From assembly GCA_902490445.1 (NCBI GenBank), contig CABUDZ010000018.1, positions 1-26,296 of the forward strand: a stretch of 26,296 bases of DNA. The letters are read 5' to 3'. The notes below the pieces were generated by a model. The model was not told the DNA's origin and did no database searches. It saw nothing but the letters and a program-made list of their open reading frames with translations. The position numbers and the translations under genes were made by a program. Below, piece after piece: positions 1 to 5,868 of the stretch (positions are counted from its first letter, which is position 1; each line of letters opens with the position of its first letter). Source of the DNA: an uncultured Collinsella sp. (GTDB lineage: Bacteria; Actinomycetota; Coriobacteriia; Coriobacteriales; Coriobacteriaceae).

Positions 1-115
1 CGATACGTAGGCGGATTTTGATACCTAGAAGGCCCACATGCCCCCACTAGGCAGTCGGCTTCGCTGCTCAAATTGCTCGAACTGCAACTTGAGCAATCAG
101 CGGCCAGCATCTCTT
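1..115. other. Intergenic stretch downstream of the XRE gene
   Basis: No gene is visible here. The segment follows the stop codon of the minus-strand XRE gene. It holds only weak dyads, such as TTGCTC/GAGCAA around 75-97, that could end transcription, with no T-tract. I checked for a tRNA-like cloverleaf and saw none. Confidence 0.3.
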
Positions 116-814
116 TTAGGCTGCGCTAGTTTCTTTGTATTCAAAGACTGGCTCTAAGATGTCTTCGATGCTGCAGTGCAGGACTTTCGCCATATCCCTT
201 ACGGTTGTTACCGATGCTTCGTTGATGTTTCTCTGGCGCTGTTCGTACATTTGGATTGAGCGGAGTGATACGCCCGATTCGTATGCCAGGTCTTGTTGGG
301 TTTTCTTGAGCCTCTTTCTTGCTTGCGCCAGTTTAGTTTGACGAGGTGTTTTCTTCGCCATATCGCAAATAAGACGCGCCACACGTTCCTCTGAGGCTTC
401 ATGCCAGGGATAGTACAGACCGCGCAGCGCATCAAATGGAACGACATGCAGCAGATCTTCGAAAGACTCCCCTAAACGCCACTGCAGGTATGCCAGCATC
501 CAGCCCGCCCAATATTCCGGCGTCTTCTCAAATCGATAGGTGCAGTCCGGTATAGGCCTGTTTTGATAGCCCGATCTTTCAGCGATCAGTGCGAACAGCT
601 CAACGCCCGATTTTCCCGATACGACCCATGCGTTGCCACGCTCAAACTCGCGGGCAACCCCGCTCAGACAAAAGAGTTCAGCAACTTCAGATCCTTCTGC
701 TCCATAGTCATTGACGGCATAGTCAAAGCAGTCACCGAGGTTGTTCATTGCATCCTCGAGGTAGTAGACGGGGTATGTCCTACTCGGCCCACAATCCGTT
801 AACTCTTGGATCAT
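116..814 (-). CDS. XRE-family HTH protein with DUF3791-like N-terminus, probable antitoxin of the DUF3990 pair
   Basis: A 232-aa cytoplasmic protein. The C-terminal part (about residues 155-225) is an XRE/Cro-type helix-turn-helix, seen in the segments KTQQDLAYESGVSLRSIQMY and MAKVLHCSIEDILEP. The middle carries a YWAGWMLAYLQW motif (about 101-112) that I recall from clostridial HTH proteins encoded beside DUF3990 genes. The N-terminal segment (about 25-80, AVNDYGAEGSEVAELF) has the layout of the small DUF3791 proteins, so this may be a fusion of two usually separate partners; that is inference. The gene starts inside the end of the DUF3990 gene (35-bp overlap) with a GGGAGG ribosome site about 9 nt before ATG, so the two are translationally coupled. 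Likely role: neutralise the partner and repress the operon through the dyad at 1480-1526. Confidence 0.8.
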   Translation of the reverse strand: MIQELTDCGPSRTYPVYYLEDAMNNLGDCFDYAVNDYGAEGSEVAELFCLSGVAREFERGNAWVVSGKSGVELFALIAERSGYQNRPIPDCTYRFEKTPEYWAGWMLAYLQWRLGESFEDLLHVVPFDALRGLYYPWHEASEERVARLICDMAKKTPRQTKLAQARKRLKKTQQDLAYESGVSLRSIQMYEQRQRNINEASVTTVRDMAKVLHCSIEDILEPVFEYKETSAA

Positions 815-1463
815 TCAAATCAACCCTCCCTGCCATTAAATCCCTAATGTCGATACCTTCGGAATCGAACCCGTTAACCGTATCCAAGTATTTGCATCGA
901 GCATTCTGCTCACGCTCAAAACGCTTGGGATAAAACTCAGACCCCGAAGCCTGCTTCCAATCGCAGAATCTAATCACCGAAAAAGCGCGCTCGCTCATAA
1001 GAGCATATTGAATACCCAAATCACCCAAGCGCATGATACGTTGCAGCTGTCTGAGCGATATCATGCCGCTGACAAACTGTCTTGCAAACGAAAAATAGGA
1101 GTCGTCAGCGCGATAGCCCCGAATAACGTCATATGAAGAAATATCAATCAGGCAGTTATCAAGTAGAAATCGTAGCCCTTCGCGCGCCAATGGCGTCGAG
1201 ACATTGAACTCTCTGTTATTCGCCAGAATTGCAAGCCAGTTGAGAATCGAGAACTCACCTGATTCCAAATCCAAAATCGCAAGACCATCTAAATCAAGCT
1301 CATATCGATTCGCAATGCCATCAGACTCGGTCCGACATGCCCATTCCATCGCCATTTCCTCATGTGGCGTGCAATAAAACCCACGCCCATAGTCGTTGAA
1401 CTGTCTACATCTATCCAGCGATGGATGTTCGACAACAACCTCCGACCCGTGCCAAAGCTCCAT
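780..1463 (-). CDS. DUF3990 family protein (ADP-ribosyltransferase-like fold), probable toxin
   Basis: A 227-aa protein. The N-terminus reads LWHGS (3-7) and, about 20 residues on, DYGRGFYCTP followed by an EMAMEWA helix. This is the pattern of DUF3990 proteins (YHGS ... DFGxGFYxT ... A..WA), a family placed near ADP-ribosyltransferase folds. No signal peptide or membrane segment is visible. The start is ATG at 1463 with AGGAGG 5 nt upstream. It is the first gene of a two-gene operon; the XRE gene overlaps its end. By analogy with RES-Xre and similar pairs this would be a toxin acting on NAD+ or on a macromolecule, but the substrate is unknown and activity is not shown by sequence alone. The family call is fairly sure, the toxin role is inferred. 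Confidence 0.72.
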   Translation of the reverse strand: MELWHGSEVVVEHPSLDRCRQFNDYGRGFYCTPHEEMAMEWACRTESDGIANRYELDLDGLAILDLESGEFSILNWLAILANNREFNVSTPLAREGLRFLLDNCLIDISSYDVIRGYRADDSYFSFARQFVSGMISLRQLQRIMRLGDLGIQYALMSERAFSVIRFCDWKQASGSEFYPKRFEREQNARCKYLDTVNGFDSEGIDIRDLMAGRVDLNDPRVNGLWAE

Positions 1464-1479
1464 ATCGACCTCCTAAAAA

Positions 1480-1526
1480 ATATCACCCCAGTGATAGTTT
1501 ACCAATAAGTATCACTGGGGTGATAT
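1480..1526. promoter_or_regulatory. 17-bp inverted-repeat operator of the DUF3990-XRE operon
   Basis: ATATCACCCCAGTGATA at 1480-1496 is repeated as its exact reverse complement at 1510-1526, with a 13-bp spacer. Each arm is itself a partial palindrome (TATCAC..GTGATA), so there are two binding-site-like units about 30 bp apart, near three helical turns. It lies just before the AGGAGG/ATG of the DUF3990 gene. Best explanation: autoregulatory operator for the XRE protein. It could also form a hairpin in the leader. Confidence 0.65.
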
Positions 1527-1557
1527 AGATGAGAGCTTTTGAGGGGTTGCAGCCCGA

Positions 1558-2148
1558 TTAGAGGCAGGCTTCGGCGATGCGGCGCTTGAGTTCATCGATA
1601 CCGGTGCCAGTCTGGGAGCTTGTGATGATTACGTTTTCGGCCGGGACGTTGAGCTGCTTTTTGATGGCTGCTGCCTGGCGGGCCTGCTGGGTGCGGCTGA
1701 GCTTGTCGGCTTTGGTGAGGCAGACGATAAAGTTGAACTCGTTGCCCTGCAGGTAGTCGATCATGTCATGATCGAGCTTGCTGGGGTCGTGACGAATGTC
1801 AACCAGCGATACGACCAGGTTAAAGCTGCGCTCGGAGTCAAAGAAGTCGCCAATAAGCTCGGCCCAGCGGTCGCGCTCGGCCTTGGAGCGACGAGCGAAA
1901 CCGTAACCCGGCAGGTCCACGAAATGCACGTCGTCGGCCTCAAAGAAGTTGATGTTGCTCGTCTTGCCCGGCGTACTGGAAACCTTGACCAGGTTCTTGC
2001 GGCCAAAGAGCTTGTTCATAATCGACGACTTGCCCACGTTGGAGCGGCCGACAAAGCTCACCTCGGGGCAGGTGGACTCGGGAATCTGCGAAACCTTGCC
2101 GTAGCTGGCGACGAACTTGGCAAGCTGGTAGTTAATGGAATCGGCCAT
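1558..2148 (-). CDS. engB: Ribosome biogenesis GTP-binding protein EngB/YsxC
   Basis: A 196-aa TrmE-Era-EngA-EngB-type GTPase, normally essential, that helps assemble the large ribosomal subunit. All G motifs are visible: G1 GRSNVGKSS (34-42), the T-loop STPGKT, G3 DLPG in VDLPGYGFARRS, G4 TKAD in CLTKADKL, and G5 SSQ near ITSSQTGTG. Length matches the family (about 195-200 aa). An upstream in-frame GTG at 2154 abuts the ribosome site and is unlikely; ATG at 2148 has AAGGAG 5 nt upstream. It follows mtnN by 38 bp on the same strand, so the two are probably co-transcribed. Confidence 0.95.
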   Translation of the reverse strand: MADSINYQLAKFVASYGKVSQIPESTCPEVSFVGRSNVGKSSIMNKLFGRKNLVKVSSTPGKTSNINFFEADDVHFVDLPGYGFARRSKAERDRWAELIGDFFDSERSFNLVVSLVDIRHDPSKLDHDMIDYLQGNEFNFIVCLTKADKLSRTQQARQAAAIKKQLNVPAENVIITSSQTGTGIDELKRRIAEACL

Positions 2149-2186
2149 GGACACTCCTTGGTCGTAGGTTCTTACAAAAGAGCGCG

Positions 2187-2927
2187 CTATTGCGCAGCAG
2201 CAATGCGGCGGACGATATCGAGCGTGATGTCACTTGCGACACGCGCGTACTCGAACAGATCGAACTCTCGGTCGCAAATTGCATCGTACGCCTCGTCACA
2301 ATTATCGCTGATAGCGCGCAACACCAGGCAATCGACACCATTTTTGGTTGCGACATGGGCAATTGCCGCGCCCTCCATGCCGACACAATCGGCATGCGTC
2401 GCCTCGATAGCGTCGTTGCGCATGGCGGCGCCCGTCACAAAGCGGTTACCCGTGGCAATCGTGCCGACCAGGAATTGTTTGGCTCCCTCGTTCGAAGCGG
2501 CTGCATTTGTCGAAGCATCAACAAACCCACGCTCAGCAAGCACGTCGACGGCAATATCGACCAGCGCGGGTGTCGAGCCAAACTCCTCGAGCCCCGGTGC
2601 GGACTCGGCGATAAGCGCGGTATCGGTATCCAGATAGCGTAGGCGTTTGCCAATGACCACGTCGTCGATATGGAGCTTGGGGTTCAAACCGCCCGCAATG
2701 CCCGAAAACACAACAGCCTGCGGAGCATACTTGCTAATGAGGTGCTGTGTTGCAGCGGCGGCGTTCACCGTGCCCATGCCCGCCGTTGTGGCGACAACTG
2801 TCAGACCGTCGAGCTCACCGCTCACAACGGTCAAGCCTGCCTCCCGCGCCTCGCAAACGTCGCTCAGCTCTTCCTTAATCTGCATGATCTCTTTTTCGAG
2901 CGCACCGATAATCGCGATGGTAGCCAT
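2187..2927 (-). CDS. mtnN: 5'-methylthioadenosine/S-adenosylhomocysteine nucleosidase
   Basis: A 246-aa cytosolic nucleosidase that hydrolyses MTA and SAH to adenine plus methylthioribose or S-ribosylhomocysteine. This is needed for the methyl cycle and for removing the 5'-deoxyadenosine made by radical-SAM enzymes such as the nearby PflA. Seen: IIGALEKEI near the N-terminus (Glu11 matches the acid of the Pfs family), SGIAGGL, VGMEGAAIAHV (substrate-binding Met-Glu) and AISDNCDE (catalytic Asp). A TTG at 2939 could extend the frame, but ATG at 2927 has a better ribosome site (GGGGA). It sits upstream of engB, likely in one transcript, and downstream of the serine hydrolase remnant. Confidence 0.93.
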   Translation of the reverse strand: MATIAIIGALEKEIMQIKEELSDVCEAREAGLTVVSGELDGLTVVATTAGMGTVNAAAATQHLISKYAPQAVVFSGIAGGLNPKLHIDDVVIGKRLRYLDTDTALIAESAPGLEEFGSTPALVDIAVDVLAERGFVDASTNAAASNEGAKQFLVGTIATGNRFVTGAAMRNDAIEATHADCVGMEGAAIAHVATKNGVDCLVLRAISDNCDEAYDAICDREFDLFEYARVASDITLDIVRRIAAAQ

Positions 2928-3005
2928 ACCATTCCCCAAACCTATACGAAATTCTCAACCACGGTATGGTACCAGCATTTTGTTTGACCTCGCCAAACGA
3001 ACACG

Positions 3006-3206
3006 CTAAGCCAGTGCAGCTCGCGTATCAAACAGAGCCTTTGCAATCGCGGCCGTAACCTCGCTCGAGCGGTCGCTCCACGGCATCGATGTCATGATAC
3101 TCATAACATAGCTATGGCCGTCGACTTCGATCAGTCCGGCATCGCATGTCGAATAGTAACCATCCTCGCTAATCCAGCCCGCCTTGTTGCGCATCTTAAA
3201 GGGTAG
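3006..3206 (-). pseudogene. C-terminal remnant of a serine hydrolase / class A beta-lactamase-like protein
   Basis: About 66 codons are open and end in a normal stop, but an in-frame TGA (3207-3209) lies just upstream and no ribosome site is present. The peptide contains NKAGWIS, CDAGLIEVDG and SYVMSIMTSMPW, which resemble the KTGW...DAG..., ...YVxxIMT tail of beta-lactamase-like serine hydrolases (the KTG-box region to the C-terminus). The N-terminal two thirds, with the SxxK motif, is absent: pflA starts to read in this position instead. So this looks like the left-over end of a gene lost by deletion between mtnN and pflA. The family call is moderate, the truncation is clear. Confidence 0.5.
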
Positions 3207-3225
3207 TCAATTTGGGACGGGCTTG

Positions 3226-4044
3226 TTAGCCGATGGCCGACCTGAGCTCCGCACGGCGCTTTTTCATGCCGGCCATGACGGCGTTGCGCAGCTCGGGCAT
3301 GCGCGCGGTATCCATCTGGGGCACGCCCTCGAGCTTATAGGGAATACCCAGTTGCTCGTACTTGACGACACCCATCGTGTGATACGGCAGCATTTCCAGG
3401 CCCACCACGTTGTGCCATGGAGCGATCAGGCGACCGAGCTTCTCGCATTCCTCCGCCGTGTCGGTGATACCCGGCACCACCACATGGCGAATAACAACCT
3501 TAATCTTGCGATGGGCAAGCTCATCGCCAAACGCCAGGATGCGCGCAGGATCGCAACCGGTCAGCTTTTTATGCTCAACCGGATCGGCATGCTTGATGTC
3601 GAGCAGCACCATATCGGTCTCGTTGAGAACAGCATCGAACTTCTCCGGATGCTTGGGATCAAATGCATAGCCACAGCTATCTAGGCAGATATGCACACGG
3701 CCATCGGGATTGTTGTGCATTGCACGGAACAGGTCGGCCAAAAACTCGGGCTGCAGGAGCGGTTCGCCACCCGAAACGGTAATGCCGCCGCTACGGTAGA
3801 ACTCATGGTTACTCTGGAACTCGTCCATCAGGTGCTCGACGGTCACCATGGTGCCGCCGTTAACCGACCAGGTATCGGGGTTGTGGCAATACGCACAACG
3901 CATGGGGCAGCCCTGAACAAACACCACAAAGCGGATGCCGGGTCCGTCGACCGTTCCCATCGTTTCAATCGAATGTACGCGGCCCAGGGTAAACGCAGAG
4001 TCCTCGGGACGAGCATCCACACCCTCAAGCGTCATCTCAGCCAT
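3226..4044 (-). CDS. pflA: Pyruvate formate-lyase-activating enzyme (radical SAM)
   Basis: A 272-aa radical-SAM enzyme. The cluster motif CX3CX2C is Cys46, Cys50 and Cys53 in GCPMRCAYCHNP. TVDGPGIRFVVFVQG before it and TVSGGEPLLQ (SAM-binding GGE) after it are typical of PflA, and LLDIKH is also conserved. It uses SAM and a [4Fe-4S] cluster to abstract hydrogen from the radical glycine of PFL; here that glycine is on the separate 83-aa protein at 5532-5783. Length is slightly above E. coli PflA (246 aa) because of an N-terminal tail. The start is ATG at 4044 with AAGG about 9 nt upstream. Unlike the usual pflB-pflA order, degV lies between pflA and the PFL genes. Confidence 0.93.
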   Translation of the reverse strand: MAEMTLEGVDARPEDSAFTLGRVHSIETMGTVDGPGIRFVVFVQGCPMRCAYCHNPDTWSVNGGTMVTVEHLMDEFQSNHEFYRSGGITVSGGEPLLQPEFLADLFRAMHNNPDGRVHICLDSCGYAFDPKHPEKFDAVLNETDMVLLDIKHADPVEHKKLTGCDPARILAFGDELAHRKIKVVIRHVVVPGITDTAEECEKLGRLIAPWHNVVGLEMLPYHTMGVVKYEQLGIPYKLEGVPQMDTARMPELRNAVMAGMKKRRAELRSAIG

Positions 4045-4166
4045 TCCCGCAACCTTGCCTCTCTTTGGTTATTGCCAATTAAAATGCCAGAGCCATTCTA
4101 GCCCATACGCATGATGGTGAAACGGTTTGGCGGCCAATTGGGTTGTCCTATTTGGCCCCACGCAAG

Positions 4167-4201
4167 AGCGGCGGGAGGGTTGTCGCAACCCGCCCGCCGC
4201 T
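4167..4201 (-). terminator. Hairpin terminator after degV
   Basis: A GC-rich stem (AGCGGCGGG..AGGGTTG / CAACCC..GCCCGCCGCT, one bulge, loop TCG) lies 31 bp past the degV stop and before pflA. There is no clear T-tract, so it may reduce rather than stop read-through into pflA. Confidence 0.6.
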
Positions 4202-4232
4202 GTGGCGATAGATATCAATAGACGCCAGGCCT

Positions 4233-5087
4233 TTACGCCTTGAGCGTGAGCACCGCGCCGAAGGCGGTCGGGCCGCAATGGCTCGAGATGACGCCGCCGA
4301 CCTGAGTCCAGGTAACGTCCTTAAAGCCCAGGTCGTGAGCATAGACTTCCATGTCGTCGCGCAGCTCCTCGGAAAGGCCTACCGAATACGCCAGGCTAAT
4401 ATGCGAGTAGTCGATCTCGCCCTTCGCTACCATGTGGTCAAGAAAGGCACGGGCGCACTTGAGCATAGAACCGCGGAACTTCTTGGTCGCCACGAACTTG
4501 CCGCCCGTCACCTCGATGCAGGGCTTAATCTTGAGCAGGTGGGCGCCAAGGAATGCCACGTTGGACAGACGACCGCCCGCCTTAAGGAAGGCAAGGTCGG
4601 TAGGAACAAAGCCCAACAGCACGCGGTCCATGACGGAATTCGTAAATGCAAAGATCTCGTCGACGGTGGCATCGGGGTGGGCCTCGATGTATTTGGCAGT
4701 CTCGACGACAACGAGCGACTGGCCTACCGAGACAAAGCGCGTGTCCATGGAGAACACGTAGTCGCGCCCCTCCGCTGCAATCTTCGAGGACTGATGCGAA
4801 CAGGTCGTGGCCTCGGAATATGCAAGATGCAAAATGGTCGCGTCGGGCTGCTCGGCATGAATGCGGTCGTACACGTGAGCAAAATCCGCAGGCGAGCAGC
4901 CACTGGTCTTGGGCATAACGCCAAACTCGTTACAGCGCGAGTAAATCTCGAGCGGATCGATCGAGCCGTCCTCGACGGTCTCGTCACCAATCGTGACATG
5001 CATAGGCACGCGCACGATGCCGTAGCGCTCGCAGAGCTCCGGCGTCACATCCGACCCAGACTCAACCACGATTACGTACTTGCCCAT
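4233..5087 (-). CDS. DegV family fatty-acid-binding protein
   Basis: A 284-aa DegV-family protein. These proteins bind a fatty acid and present it to fatty acid kinase (FakA) for phosphorylation and use in lipid synthesis. Seen: the VVESGSDVTPEL start, PKTSGCSPADF (TSxPS-like strand), LHLAYSEATTCSHQSS, VETAKYIE, DLAFLKAGGRLS (the conserved LxxLxxGGR motif), KIKPCIEVTGGK, and a C-terminal SSHCGPTAFGAV matching the usual HxGPGxxG loop with changed glycines. The start at ATG 5087 gives the family's normal length; the frame stays open to 5192 but the extra peptide looks unlike DegV. The ribosome site is weak. It stands between the PFL pair and pflA. Confidence 0.87.
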   Translation of the reverse strand: MGKYVIVVESGSDVTPELCERYGIVRVPMHVTIGDETVEDGSIDPLEIYSRCNEFGVMPKTSGCSPADFAHVYDRIHAEQPDATILHLAYSEATTCSHQSSKIAAEGRDYVFSMDTRFVSVGQSLVVVETAKYIEAHPDATVDEIFAFTNSVMDRVLLGFVPTDLAFLKAGGRLSNVAFLGAHLLKIKPCIEVTGGKFVATKKFRGSMLKCARAFLDHMVAKGEIDYSHISLAYSVGLSEELRDDMEVYAHDLGFKDVTWTQVGGVISSHCGPTAFGAVLTLKA

Positions 5088-5173
5088 TCTTATCACGACC
5101 CATCTCGACGTTGGCTTTTCACTACATGACACACGCCCGGCGCACTGTTGCACAACGGCGTCCAAGCGCCAAA

Positions 5174-5212
5174 GAGACGCCGCCCTTTGCACATAACAAA
5201 GGACAGCGTCTC
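5174..5212 (-). promoter_or_regulatory. Leader hairpin upstream of degV
   Basis: GAGACGC (5174-5180) pairs with GCGTCTC (5206-5212), and inside it CCTTTG pairs with CAAAGG. It lies about 90 nt before the degV start, so it would be in the degV leader if transcription starts further upstream. Read on the minus strand it is followed by TTTGG, so weak attenuation is possible. Confidence 0.4.
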
Positions 5213-5276
5213 CCTGGAAAACTCCGTGCTTAACTGAGATTCTACACGGTTTATTGCTAAGTGTTACTTACTCCGC

Positions 5277-5306
5277 AAACGGTAGCTATACGCGATAAAC
5301 GGTAGC
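5277..5306. repeat. Direct repeat AAACGGTAGC, two copies 20 bp apart
   Basis: AAACGGTAGC occurs at 5277-5286 and 5297-5306, two helical turns apart, in the region upstream of degV. The inverse core GCTACCGTT also occurs at 8203-8211 upstream of pflB. It could be a pair of binding sites for a regulator, but the motif is short and may be chance. The rest of 5213-5370 shows no gene. Confidence 0.3.
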
Positions 5307-5370
5307 GCAACTAAGAAAGTATCCCCAACGATCAATCTATTAGGAGAGTTCCGCCTAAAGGGTGACTACA

Positions 5371-5515
5371 CAGGACCCCGCCGGGGCTGTTTGGGCTACC
5401 TCCCAAAATATTCCGCAGGACGCAAGAAGCCCTCGCCGCACGAAGTGCGCAGCGAGGGCTTCTTGCATGTCCGAGGACGTTTTGGGAGGTAGCCCAAACA
5501 GCCCCGGCGATCCTG
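5371..5515. repeat. Very large nested inverted repeat downstream of the PFL small gene
   Basis: A perfect 29-bp inverted repeat (5380-5408 with 5480-5508) encloses a second perfect 15-bp stem (5422-5436 with 5452-5466), which encloses a 5-bp stem CGCAC/GTGCG with loop GAA. Outer pairing continues as CAGGA (5371-5375) with TCCTG (5511-5515), competing with CCGCAGGA (5413-5420), which can also pair with TCCTGCGG (5511-5518). It starts 16 bp past the stop of the glycyl-radical protein. It may be a terminator and mRNA stabiliser for the PFL operon, or an inserted MITE/REP-like element. There is no T-tract. Confidence 0.8.
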
Positions 5516-5531
5516 CGGGAGTTAAACCCCT

Positions 5532-5783
5532 TTAGAACTTGTTGTGGAAGGTACGCGAAATGACCTCGTCCTGCTGCTCCTTGGTGAGCGTGTGGAAGTT
5601 CACGGCGTAGCCGGAAACGCGAATGGTCAGCTGCGGGTACTTCTCGGGGTGAGCCTGAGCGTCGAGCAGCGTCTCACGGTTGAAGACGTTGATGTTCAGG
5701 TGGTGGCCACCCTTCTCGGCGTAAGCGTCGAGCATGTGGACCAGGTTATCGGCCTGAGTCTCGGAAACTTCAGAAACCTTCAT
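5532..5783 (-). CDS. grcA: Separate glycyl-radical domain of pyruvate formate-lyase (GrcA-like)
   Basis: An 83-aa protein that matches the last part of E. coli PFL: GGHHLNINVFNRETLLDA and PEKYPQLTIRVSGYAVNF, ending RTFHNKF. The radical residue is Gly58 in RVSGYA, with 25 residues after it (26 in E. coli PFL). The start is ATG at 5783 with AAGGAG 7 nt upstream, so it is a true gene and not the tail of a frameshift. It lies 85 bp after the stop of the 683-aa PFL protein, which lacks this region. E. coli GrcA/YfiD is a spare part for damaged full-length PFL; here the domain should be obligatory, because no other glycyl-radical site exists in the large protein. Confidence 0.92.
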   Translation of the reverse strand: MKVSEVSETQADNLVHMLDAYAEKGGHHLNINVFNRETLLDAQAHPEKYPQLTIRVSGYAVNFHTLTKEQQDEVISRTFHNKF

Positions 5784-5806
5784 AATGTGTCTCCTTCGAT
5801 CGATAG

Positions 5807-5826
5807 GCGCCGGCCGAAACCGGCGC
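5807..5826 (-). promoter_or_regulatory. Hairpin in the leader of the glycyl-radical gene
   Basis: GCGCCGG (5807-5813) pairs with CCGGCGC (5820-5826) around a 6-nt loop. It lies about 20 nt before the small gene's start codon, just upstream of its ribosome site, and could stabilise a processed mRNA end. Confidence 0.5.
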
Positions 5827-5842
5827 ACTAATCAGTAATCGT

Positions 5843-5867
5843 TATTGTTAGTATAGCACTAACAATA
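5843..5867 (-). promoter_or_regulatory. Perfect hairpin directly after the pflB stop codon
   Basis: TATTGTTAGT (5843-5852) and ACTAACAATA (5858-5867) form a perfect 10-bp stem with a 5-nt loop. In the minus-strand transcript it begins about 1-2 nt after the large-subunit stop codon. It is AT-rich, unlike other hairpins here. There is no T-tract, so partial termination, RNase processing or 3'-end protection are all possible. Confidence 0.6.
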
Positions 5868-5868
5868 G

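Noticed and set aside
5784..5868. Possible frameshift or sequencing error joining the two PFL parts
   Set aside because: The large gene ends in a clean TAA, hairpins lie between, the small gene has its own ribosome site and ATG, and the protein ends overlap slightly in alignment with E. coli PFL.
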